A stretch of 64,000 bases of DNA, taken from Smaragdicoccus niigatensis DSM 44881 = NBRC 103563. Lineage in GTDB: Bacteria; Actinomycetota; Actinomycetes; Mycobacteriales; Mycobacteriaceae. Numbering within the stretch: position 1 is the first letter of the stretch; each line of letters begins with the position of its first letter. The notes beneath the pieces were generated by a model, which was not told the origin of the DNA, searched no databases, and saw only the letters and a program-made list of their open reading frames with translations. The stretch is from positions 248,001 through 312,000 of the forward strand of contig NZ_AQXZ01000019.1 in NCBI RefSeq assembly GCF_000380645.1. Direction: 5' to 3'. Shown here piece after piece: positions 16,979 to 24,598 of this stretch. Made by a program: the position numbers and the translations under genes.

Positions 16979-18562
16979 TCAAAACGGTGGTGGCTCAAGG
17001 GATTCCCTCAGGTTTTGGACCTGGCGGTGTTGCATGTAGAGCCTCCTCAAAGACCGCAGTGTTTGCTGCTGGGCCGGGTCGTCCGCGAGGGCGATGTCGT
17101 TGAGCGTTGGACCCGGGACCTCGGGTCCGATATGGATTTCCCACCACGTCGGGTGATCCAGTTCGGCTTCCAAGTCGTCGGCATGAATCCAGCCGCCAGT
17201 GTCAGGTTCGACCAGTTCTTGATCGAGGTTGGGTGCGAGGTTCGCCGGATACGGTCCGGCTCTGGTGATCCGGGTCAACCCGTTCGGCGAGGTCCACATC
17301 ACCCCCGATTTCACGCGTCGACAGCCCCACAGCTTCTTCGTCTTCAGCTGGTGATGGGCCTTGCACACGGGTTGAAGGTTGCTGACGATCGTCAACCCGC
17401 CCAGCGACGGGTTGTCGTGGTTGAACGGGTTGATGTGGTCCAACTCGCAGTCCCGGGACGGCACGCAGCAGCCGGGAAAGGTGCAGGTCGGGCACATCGC
17501 CCGCACCACGGCCGCGACGGTCGCGTCGGGCTTGTATTTCAGGGCACTGTTCGACCACCGGGACGGTGTCACCAGCGGCTTTGCCGGTACGGACGCGGGC
17601 TTACGCACGCGCCCGCAGTCCACGAGCGGCAGCGAATCCCCACTGCGGGGCTTGTCCGCGAGCGCGGCGAGTTCAGCGAAGATCGCCTGCCACGCCGCAT
17701 CACCGGCAAGCTCGCGCACGAGTTCCACAGGGATCGGGGTCCCGTCATCCAACGTGGCCGCACCCGACTTGAGCGCCAACAACGTTTTGATGTCGATCAA
17801 AATCTGCAGCAGGAACTTGCGACGCGTCGGCTGCTCGACCCCGGCTTTGGGGCAGTCGACATCCTCGCACCGGCACACCAACACCGTTTCCCCATGCAAC
17901 AGCGCCATCAGGCCGTCCGCGCGCCGGGCGTTGCGGGTGCGCGGGTCCTTGGGGCAGACGGTTTCGGCGATCTCGTTGATCAACCGATCCGCCTCATGAC
18001 CCTCCAAATCCGTGATGCACGCCGACAACCAGGCAAGACCGTTGCCCTCCTGCCGCACATACACCGTCCGGGACACACGCTGATTCACCTCACGAGCGGC
18101 GGCCGCTTCCTCCGGGTTCACCTCGAACCACAACGCCCACAACCGGCGCCGCAACGGACCCGGCGTCAAACGTTGCGCCAGCGGAACGAGATGCGGCTCG
18201 ACCCCGTCGATGGTCTCGGCGCACGCATCCCGGAACACGGACACGATCGTCGACACCGACGCGTAGTCAATCACCCCAGCCTCGAACGCCGCATGCACCA
18301 ACGGCAGCCGATGCCACAACTGCGACCCCGTCTCCACCAGCAAGTCGGCGGCCCGCTTGGAGATCCCCAACGCGACCGCGACCTCGGTGATCGCCGAGAA
18401 CTGCACCTCCACCGGATCGGGAGCAGACGCGATCTGCCAGTTCCAAAACTCATGCGCCGCCATTGCCTTCCGACACGCAGCCGCGTTCTCCGCCTGCGCG
18501 AGCTGGACGAGATCGTCGAGCGTCATGCAGTCGGTGTCAGGGGCGAGATCCGTATCGAACAC
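16979..18562 (-). CDS. DUF222/HNH endonuclease-domain protein (13E12-like)
   Basis: About 527 aa if started at GTG 18562 (the frame remains open further upstream, so the start is uncertain). Residues about 30-330 match DUF222 of the REP13E12 family; the C-terminus carries an HNH nuclease core: CTFPGCCVPSRDCELDHINPF, then NLQPVCKAHHQLKTKK. Such genes are abundant, often multi-copy, in mycolata and are thought to be remnants of mobile or homing elements. No repeat ends or partner gene are visible here. The C-terminal extension after HNH is unusually long and Asp/Glu-rich. Confidence 0.85.
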   Translation of the reverse strand: MFDTDLAPDTDCMTLDDLVQLAQAENAAACRKAMAAHEFWNWQIASAPDPVEVQFSAITEVAVALGISKRAADLLVETGSQLWHRLPLVHAAFEAGVIDYASVSTIVSVFRDACAETIDGVEPHLVPLAQRLTPGPLRRRLWALWFEVNPEEAAAAREVNQRVSRTVYVRQEGNGLAWLSACITDLEGHEADRLINEIAETVCPKDPRTRNARRADGLMALLHGETVLVCRCEDVDCPKAGVEQPTRRKFLLQILIDIKTLLALKSGAATLDDGTPIPVELVRELAGDAAWQAIFAELAALADKPRSGDSLPLVDCGRVRKPASVPAKPLVTPSRWSNSALKYKPDATVAAVVRAMCPTCTFPGCCVPSRDCELDHINPFNHDNPSLGGLTIVSNLQPVCKAHHQLKTKKLWGCRRVKSGVMWTSPNGLTRITRAGPYPANLAPNLDQELVEPDTGGWIHADDLEAELDHPTWWEIHIGPEVPGPTLNDIALADDPAQQQTLRSLRRLYMQHRQVQNLRESLEPPPF

Positions 18563-18766
18563 ATGTACGAACTTACACCGGGGGTGTGACAAGTACTGCC
18601 CTGACCAGCACGAATGTGCGAAATCTGCGGCTCGCAACGCATCGATTCCCCCGAACGGAGGACGCCCATCTCCCCTCCTCAACCACCCTGTCGGGCGATA
18701 ACACCCAGCCTCGGTTCGCGGGATTCTCAATGCATCGAATTCCAGCGCAGAACCAAGGAGCACGAC

Positions 18767-19234
18767 ATGCGCTACACCCGCCCCACCCGAATCACGATCG
18801 CAAGCCTCGCAACCGTCGGCGCCGCCACTGCGACAATCGCCGCGGCCGGCACTGCGACCGCGCTGGTCCCCGACTACCCCGCGACAATCGAAATGACGAT
18901 CACCAACAACACCGCCTACACGATGTTTCTCGACGGCGACTACAACGCCTTCGGCGACTGGATCGTGGCACCGCCGAAGCAGCTCGCGCCGGGCGCTACC
19001 GAGACAGTCAGCGCATCAACCTGGAACCGCGGCGGGTTCGACTTCGAGGTCACTTACGGCATGTCGGAGGACACATCCGCCACGTTCGTCGCCAACAACT
19101 ACGGCGGCCGCACGGACACGGAGGGAACTCGCGTCGACGGTGCAAATCCCCTGCACTGGAACATCTTCTCGTCAGTGAACCAGGGCTCACCCAACATGAT
19201 CGCGAGCTACACGATCCTGCCGCCGCTGCGCTGA
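18767..19234 (+). CDS. Secreted aegerolysin/ET79-like beta-sandwich protein
   Basis: 155 aa, ATG 18767 with AAGGAG at 18755-18760. A Sec signal peptide (RPTRITIASLATVGAATAT to about residue 32, TATA-LV) precedes a domain with the pattern ATIEMTITNNTAYTMFLDG, GDWIVAPPKQLAPGATE, VTYGMSEDTSATFVANN, consistent with the aegerolysin/crystal-protein ET79 fold (small lipid-binding beta-sandwich). A clear paralogue without signal peptide is at 63063. The family assignment is from pattern only. It is isolated between the DUF222 gene and the fad operon. Confidence 0.6.
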   Translation: MRYTRPTRITIASLATVGAATATIAAAGTATALVPDYPATIEMTITNNTAYTMFLDGDYNAFGDWIVAPPKQLAPGATETVSASTWNRGGFDFEVTYGMSEDTSATFVANNYGGRTDTEGTRVDGANPLHWNIFSSVNQGSPNMIASYTILPPLR

Positions 19235-19254
19235 TCGCAAATTCCTCCAGCATG

Positions 19255-19308
19255 GTTATTGACCGTGTGCCAAATACGTGCAAACATATTTGGCACACGG
19301 TCAATAAC
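19255..19308. promoter_or_regulatory. Perfect 22-bp inverted repeat upstream of fadE
   Basis: The left arm 19255-19276 and right arm 19287-19308 are exact reverse complements, separated by a 10-nt loop (CGTGCAAACA). The arms begin GTTATTGACC and are AT-richer than the surroundings. There is no T-tract. It ends 30 bp before the fadE start and contains TTGACC (-35-like) in both orientations. It could be an operator for a fatty-acid regulator, a 5'-UTR hairpin, or a terminator for the upstream gene. Confidence 0.6.
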
Positions 19309-19337
19309 GACGATGTTTACCCGGCTGGAGGCCTGTC

Positions 19338-20480
19338 GTGTCGGATTCCGATCTCACTGCTGAACTGAATGAACTGCGTGCGCTTGCACGCGAATTCTTC
19401 TCGAAGGAAGTCGCGCCACGTTGGGAAGAGTTCGCTGAAAACGGCGCACCGGACCGCAAGCTGTGGAACCGCGCCGGCGATCTCGGACTGCTGAACATTT
19501 CGATCCCGGCAGAGTACGGCGGCGGTGGCGGCACGTTCGCGCACGAGGCTGCACTCATGGATGAGCAGGCCAAAGCCGGTGACACTTCCATGAACATCAG
19601 CGTCCACAGCGGCATCGTTGCGCACTACATCCACGCATACGCGAGCGAAGAGCAGAAGCAGCGGTGGCTACCGAAGCTCGCCTCCGGCGAGTTCGTTGGC
19701 GCTATCGCGATGACCGAACCCGGCACCGGCTCGGACCTGCAGAACATCAAGACCAAGGCGATCAAGGAAGGTGACGAGTACGTCATCTCCGGCGCCAAGA
19801 CCTTCATCACCAATGGCGCATTGTGCGACCTGCTCATCATCGCCGCCAAGACGGACCCGAGCCTCGGTGCCGCAGGTGTCAGCCTGATCGTCGCCGAGGT
19901 GTCCAACGAGACCCCTGGCTTCGAGCGAGGCCGCAAGCTCAAGAAGATCGGTCTGAAGGGGCAGGACACTTCCGAACTGTTCTTCGATGGCTTGCGCGTT
20001 CCGACCGCAAACCTTCTCGGACCCGAAGAGGGCAAGGGCTTCATCCAGCTCATGCAGCAACTGCCGCAAGAGCGTCTCATCGTCGGAATTCTCGCGGCCG
20101 CCGCGTGCGAGATGGCTGTCGAACAGACCATCGAGTACACCAAGAACCGGCAGATGTTCGGCAAGACGCTGTTCGCGATGCAGAACACGAAGTTCGAGCT
20201 TGCCGAGGTCGCGACGATTGCGCACGTCGTCCGCACGTTCGTCGACGACTCCGTAGCCAAGCACCTGCGCGGCGAACTCGACGTCAAGACCGCTGCGATG
20301 GTCAAGTACTGGACGTCCGACCAGCAGATGATCGTCGTCGACCGCTGCCTCCAGCTGCACGGCGGATACGGCTACATGGAGGAATACCCCATCGCACGCA
20401 TGTTCGTCGACGGTCGAATCGGGCGCATCCTCGCCGGTTCCAACGAGGTCATGAAGGACCTCATCGCCCGCTTCCTCTGA
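19338..20480 (+). CDS. Acyl-CoA dehydrogenase (FadE-type, LCAD/IVD-like base position)
   Basis: 380 aa, GTG 19338 preceded by GGAGG. The FAD/acyl-CoA domain is complete: FVGAIAMTEPGTGSDLQNIK, YVISGAKTFITNG, LQLHGGYGYMEEYPIARMF. The MCAD-type catalytic Glu is replaced (RILAGSNE, Ala366), whereas Glu245 in QLPQERLIVG sits at the alternative base position used by isovaleryl- and long-chain acyl-CoA dehydrogenases, so it should be active. It catalyses the first beta-oxidation step and is the first gene of the fadE-fadA-fadB cluster. Confidence 0.92.
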   Translation: MSDSDLTAELNELRALAREFFSKEVAPRWEEFAENGAPDRKLWNRAGDLGLLNISIPAEYGGGGGTFAHEAALMDEQAKAGDTSMNISVHSGIVAHYIHAYASEEQKQRWLPKLASGEFVGAIAMTEPGTGSDLQNIKTKAIKEGDEYVISGAKTFITNGALCDLLIIAAKTDPSLGAAGVSLIVAEVSNETPGFERGRKLKKIGLKGQDTSELFFDGLRVPTANLLGPEEGKGFIQLMQQLPQERLIVGILAAAACEMAVEQTIEYTKNRQMFGKTLFAMQNTKFELAEVATIAHVVRTFVDDSVAKHLRGELDVKTAAMVKYWTSDQQMIVVDRCLQLHGGYGYMEEYPIARMFVDGRIGRILAGSNEVMKDLIARFL

Positions 20481-20500
20481 TCCGCAACGCGGATCAGAGG
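20474..20500 (+). promoter_or_regulatory. Perfect 12-bp hairpin spanning the fadE stop codon
   Basis: CCTCTGATCCGC, AAC loop, GCGGATCAGAGG: the stop codon of fadE is inside the left arm. It lies in the fadE-fadA gap (49 bp), 29 bp upstream of the fadA ATG. There is no T-tract, so it is more likely an attenuator or RNA-stability/processing element tuning fadA/fadB expression than a strong terminator. The function is inferred. Confidence 0.5.
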
Positions 20501-20529
20501 AGTTCCACCTCTCCTAACCAAGGAATCAG

Positions 20530-21741
20530 ATGACTGAGGCTTTCATCTACGAGGCCATCCGGACCCCACGAGGGAAAGGCAAGGCCAACGGGGCGCTACA
20601 CGGGATCAAGCCCGTCGCGCTTGTCACCGGATTGCTCGACGAGCTGTTCTCCCGGCACACCGGGCTCGATCCGGCGACGATCGACGACATCGTTCTCGGT
20701 GTCGTCACCCCAGTCGGCGACCAGGGCGCAGATATCGCCAAGACCGCTGCCCTGGTCGCCGGACTGCCGGACACCGTTGCGGGCGTCCAGCTCAACCGCT
20801 TCTGCGGTTCGGGCCTCGAGGCTGTCAACACCGCAGCTCAGAAGGTGCGTTCCGGCTGGGACCAGCTCGTGATCGCCGGTGGCGTCGAGTCGATGTCCCG
20901 CGTCCCGATGGGCTCGGACGGCGGCGCCTGGGCGATGGACCCGCAGACCAACTACGACATCTACTTCGTGCCGCAGGGAATCGGCGCCGACCTCATCGCG
21001 ACGATTGAGGGATTCAGCCGCGAGGATGTCGACGCGTTCGCGGTCGCTTCGCAGGAGAAGGCCGCAGCCGCGTGGAGTGGTGGGTACTTCGCCAAGTCCG
21101 TTGTCCCGGTGCGGGACATCAACGGCCAGATCGTCCTCGACCACGACGAGCACATGCGCCCGGGCACGACCCTTGCAGACCTCGCCGGCCTCAAGCCGTC
21201 GTTCGCGATGATGGGCGAAATGGGCGGCTTCAACGCCGTCGCACTTCAGAAGTACCACTGGGTCGAGAAGATCAATCACGTTCACCACGGCGGTAACAGC
21301 TCCGGCATCGTCGACGGTTCGGCAATCGTGCTCGTCGGAAGCGAAGAGGCCGGCCGACAAGCCGGTCTGACCCCGCGCGCCCGGGTTGTCGCCAGCGCCG
21401 TCAGCGGCGCCGACTCGACCATCATGCTCACCGGCCCGATCCCGGCGACCGAGAAGGTGCTGCGGATCGCCGGCCTCACGGTCGACGACATCGACCTCTT
21501 CGAGCTCAACGAGGCGTTCGCTTCGGTGGTCATGAACTTCCAGAAGAAGCTGCACATCCCCGAGGAGAAGCTCAACGTCAACGGCGGTGCGATCGCCATG
21601 GGCCACCCGCTCGGTGCCACCGGCGCCATGATCACCGGAACCATGGTCGACGAACTCGAGCGCCGCAACGGCCGCTACGCCCTCATCACCCTCTGCATCG
21701 GTGGCGGCATGGGCATCGCCACGATCATCGAACGGATCTGA
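20530..21741 (+). CDS. fadA: Acetyl-CoA C-acyltransferase (beta-ketothiolase, FadA)
   Basis: 403 aa. Thiolase active sites are intact: nucleophile Cys92 ([13 protein letters not shown]), the ELNEAFAS motif, His in [16 protein letters not shown], and the second Cys in TLCIGGGMG. It cleaves 3-ketoacyl-CoA to acetyl-CoA and a shortened acyl-CoA. It lies between fadE and the multifunctional fadB, with 2 nt to fadB, forming the trifunctional-enzyme partner (FadA of a FadAB complex). Confidence 0.93.
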   Translation: MTEAFIYEAIRTPRGKGKANGALHGIKPVALVTGLLDELFSRHTGLDPATIDDIVLGVVTPVGDQGADIAKTAALVAGLPDTVAGVQLNRFCGSGLEAVNTAAQKVRSGWDQLVIAGGVESMSRVPMGSDGGAWAMDPQTNYDIYFVPQGIGADLIATIEGFSREDVDAFAVASQEKAAAAWSGGYFAKSVVPVRDINGQIVLDHDEHMRPGTTLADLAGLKPSFAMMGEMGGFNAVALQKYHWVEKINHVHHGGNSSGIVDGSAIVLVGSEEAGRQAGLTPRARVVASAVSGADSTIMLTGPIPATEKVLRIAGLTVDDIDLFELNEAFASVVMNFQKKLHIPEEKLNVNGGAIAMGHPLGATGAMITGTMVDELERRNGRYALITLCIGGGMGIATIIERI

Positions 21742-21743
21742 AC

Positions 21744-23906
21744 ATGACCAACATGATCAAGTGGGAAATCGGTGAAGACCGCGTCCTCGTTCTGACGATG
21801 GACGACCCCACCCATTCGGCCAACACGATGAACGAGCTGTTCGGTCCGTCGCTCGGCGCGACCGTCGAACGACTCGAGGCCGAGAAGGACTCCTTTGACG
21901 GCGTCATCATCACCTCCGCGAAGGAGACCTTCTTCGCCGGTGCTGACCTCAACATCCTTATGAACGCCAAGCCCGGCGACGAGAAGCAGATCGGCGACGC
22001 GCTCGACTTCCTCAAGGACTGCTTCCGCCGCATCGAGACGCTCGGCAAGCCGGTCGTCGCCGCCATCAACGGCACTGCACTCGGCGGCGGCTTCGAGGTC
22101 GCCCTCGCCGCGCACCACCGCGTCCTGCTCGACAAGAAGGGCACGGTCGTCGGCCTCCCCGAGGTCTCGCTCGGCCTCCTGCCGGGTGCCGGTGGCGCCA
22201 CGCGCATCACTCGCATGATCGGCGTTGTGCCCGGCTTCATGAACGTCATCGGCCAGGGCACCAAGCACAGGCCCGCCGCCGCCAAGTCCATCGGCATCGT
22301 GGACGAAGTGGTCTCCACCCCCGAGGAAATGTTCGCCGCCGCGCGGGCTTTCATCGCCGCAAACCCAGATGCAACCCAGCCCTGGGATCGCAAGGGATTC
22401 CGGATTCCGGGAGGTACCCCCTCGGTTCCGTCCTTTGCCGCGAACTTGCCGGCGATCCCGGCAAACGTTCGCAAACAACTCAAGGGCGCGCCCATGCCGG
22501 CGCCGCTCAACGCCCTCGCCGCGATGGTCGAAGGCAGCCAGGTCGACTTCGCCACCGCCTCGAAGATCGAGACCCGCTACTGCGTCGACCTCGCACTCGG
22601 CAAGGTCTCGGGCAACATGATCAAGGCGTTCTTCTTCGACCTGAACGCGATCAGCAAGGGCTCGGCCCGGCCGGAGGGCATCGCATACCGCAAGCCCAAG
22701 AAGGTGCTCGTCATGGGCGCCGGAATGATGGGTGCGGGCATCACCTACGTGCAGGCGATGGCCGGCATGGAGGTCGTTCTCAAGGACGTGACGCTCGAGG
22801 CCGCCGAGCGCGGCAAGGGCTACTCGGCGAAGCTTCTCGACAAGGCCGTCGCCAAGGGCAAGATCACCGGGGCCAAGCGCGACGAGGTTCTCGCCCGCAT
22901 CTTCCCGACGGCTGAGGCCGTCGATGCCAAGGGCTGCGACTTCGTGGTCGAGGCCGTCTTCGAGAGCCCCGAGCTCAAGAAGCAGGTCTTCGCCCAGATC
23001 GAAGACTACGTCGACGAGGATGCGCTCCTCGGTTCGAACACCTCGACGCTGCCGATCACCGATCTCGCGACCGGCGTGAAGCGCGAAGAGGACTTCATCG
23101 GTCTGCACTTCTTCTCCCCCGTCGACAAGATGCCGCTCGTGGAGATCGTCGTCGGTGAGAAGACCAGCGACGAGGCGATCGCCCGTGCGATCGACTACAC
23201 ACTCGCCATCAAGAAGACCCCGATCGTCGTCAACGACAGCCGCGGATTCTTCACCAGCCGCGTCATCGGTCAGTTCATGGACGAGGCCCTTTCGCTCGTC
23301 GCCGAGGGCGTGCACCCGGCGTCGGTCGAGCAGGCCTGCACGCAGGCCGGCTACCCGGTGGGCGCGCTCGCTCTCGCCGACGAGATCAACATGAAGCTGC
23401 AGCAGAAGATCCGGAACTCGCTGCGGGAGAACCTCCAGGCTGAGGGCAAGCGCTGGACGGAGTCGAACGCATATCCGCTGGTCGACGCCATGGTCGACGT
23501 CCACAAGCGTCCGGGTCGTCTCGACGGTCGCGGGTTCTACGAGTACAGCGAGGACGGCAAGAAGCTGGGTATCTGGCCGGGCCTGATCGCGCTGTACACC
23601 AAGGACGACCACGGCATTCCGTTCATCGACATGCAGGAGCGCATGCTGTTCGCTGAGGCGATCGACACTGTTCGCTGCTTCGACGAGGGCGTGCTCCGGT
23701 CGGTCGCGGAGGCGAACATCGGCTCGATCTTCGGTATCGGATTCCCAGCGTGGACCGGTGGTGTCATTCAGTACATCAACCAGTACGAAGGTGGTCTTGC
23801 CGGATTCGTGGCTCGCGCCGACGAGCTCCGGGCCAAGTACGGCGATCGCTTCGAGGTGTCGGAGTCGCTTCGTGCCAAGGCTCAGGCAGGCGAAACCCTG
23901 AACTGA
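21744..23906 (+). CDS. fadB: Multifunctional 3-hydroxyacyl-CoA dehydrogenase/enoyl-CoA hydratase (FadB)
   Basis: 720 aa. The N-terminal crotonase domain (NGTALGGGFEVALAAHHRV, VGLPEVSLGLLPGAGGATR) performs hydration. It is followed by a Rossmann NAD domain (VLVMGAGMMGAGITYVQAM, residues about 316-335) and the C-terminal dehydrogenase domain with the catalytic region FIGLHFFSPVDKMPLVEIV and NDSRGFFTSRVIGQFMDEAL. It catalyses steps 2 and 3 of beta-oxidation and pairs with FadA. The length and domain order match the FadB/HadB-type alpha subunit. It is the third gene of the operon and is followed 26 bp later by a TetR gene. Confidence 0.93.
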   Translation: MTNMIKWEIGEDRVLVLTMDDPTHSANTMNELFGPSLGATVERLEAEKDSFDGVIITSAKETFFAGADLNILMNAKPGDEKQIGDALDFLKDCFRRIETLGKPVVAAINGTALGGGFEVALAAHHRVLLDKKGTVVGLPEVSLGLLPGAGGATRITRMIGVVPGFMNVIGQGTKHRPAAAKSIGIVDEVVSTPEEMFAAARAFIAANPDATQPWDRKGFRIPGGTPSVPSFAANLPAIPANVRKQLKGAPMPAPLNALAAMVEGSQVDFATASKIETRYCVDLALGKVSGNMIKAFFFDLNAISKGSARPEGIAYRKPKKVLVMGAGMMGAGITYVQAMAGMEVVLKDVTLEAAERGKGYSAKLLDKAVAKGKITGAKRDEVLARIFPTAEAVDAKGCDFVVEAVFESPELKKQVFAQIEDYVDEDALLGSNTSTLPITDLATGVKREEDFIGLHFFSPVDKMPLVEIVVGEKTSDEAIARAIDYTLAIKKTPIVVNDSRGFFTSRVIGQFMDEALSLVAEGVHPASVEQACTQAGYPVGALALADEINMKLQQKIRNSLRENLQAEGKRWTESNAYPLVDAMVDVHKRPGRLDGRGFYEYSEDGKKLGIWPGLIALYTKDDHGIPFIDMQERMLFAEAIDTVRCFDEGVLRSVAEANIGSIFGIGFPAWTGGVIQYINQYEGGLAGFVARADELRAKYGDRFEVSESLRAKAQAGETLN

Positions 23907-23932
23907 CGAAATCACCGACGGCGAGCATTGCG

Positions 23933-24598
23933 ATGACTGTTCACTCCTCTCTCCCTGGAGCAGAGCAGGAACCGCGATGGCACCGGATGGGGCCGGATGC
24001 GCGGCGGACTGAGATCATGTCCGCCGCCATCCGGCTTTTTGGTGACCGGCCCTACGCCGACGTGTCGATCGCCGAGGTGGCGCACGAAGCGGGAGTGGCT
24101 CGCGCACTCGTCAATCACTACTGCGGCACCAAACGCGAGCTCTATCTGAGCGTGGTCCGACATATCGTGACGCCGCCCAATCCGGAGGACTTCACGCTCC
24201 TGCCCGGCGGCTCCGTCGTCGAGCGGATCGACCTTCTCGTCGACTGGCTTCTGTCGGCCATCGAGAGCTACGGCCGCACCTGGGTGACGGTTGTCGGTGC
24301 CGAGGGCATTGCCGCCGACGCCGAACTTGCACAGATTCTCGATGATGCCGACCGCACCGCGGCGGACTTGGTGCTCGACGCCGTCGAATTCAACGGCAGT
24401 ACCGAGTCACGGCGCATTGCACACGTCGCTGTTCTCTGCTTTGGTGCGCTGGCCAAGGCGACCGCGCGAGAATGGATCATCAAGCAGACGCTCACCCGCG
24501 AGCACGCTCATCGCCTGCTGACGACGACTCTGGTCGCCATCCTTGACGACACCCCAGAACTCCCCTATCTCCCGGAGGCCCAGTCCAATGGCCACTGA
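23933..24598 (+). CDS. TetR family regulator, paralogue of the one at 28372
   Basis: 221 aa from ATG 23933. The DNA-binding domain is unusually conserved with that of the second TetR downstream (shared RPYADVSIAE-type, AGVARALVNHYCGTKRELYL and TPP segments). The recognition helix ALVNHYCGTKREL is identical, so both proteins may bind the same operator. The 3' end overlaps the molybdopterin oxidoreductase start by 11 nt. It could regulate the upstream fad genes, the downstream redox operon, or both. Confidence 0.88.
   Translation: MTVHSSLPGAEQEPRWHRMGPDARRTEIMSAAIRLFGDRPYADVSIAEVAHEAGVARALVNHYCGTKRELYLSVVRHIVTPPNPEDFTLLPGGSVVERIDLLVDWLLSAIESYGRTWVTVVGAEGIAADAELAQILDDADRTAADLVLDAVEFNGSTESRRIAHVAVLCFGALAKATAREWIIKQTLTREHAHRLLTTTLVAILDDTPELPYLPEAQSNGH

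Noticed and set aside
16979-18562. Active homing endonuclease or mobile element
   Set aside because: DUF222-HNH genes are common remnants; no flanking repeats, intron or intein boundary are visible.
19255-19308. Transposon inverted terminal repeat
   Set aside because: The two arms are adjacent with only a 10-nt loop and no transposase lies between or near them.
20596-21606. Long open frame antisense to fadA
   Set aside because: Shadow of fadA; no start signal or domain.
21675-23915. Very long open frame antisense to fadB (746 aa)
   Set aside because: High GC codon usage opens long reverse frames; fadB itself has complete motifs and a good start, and the reverse frame has no recognisable domain.
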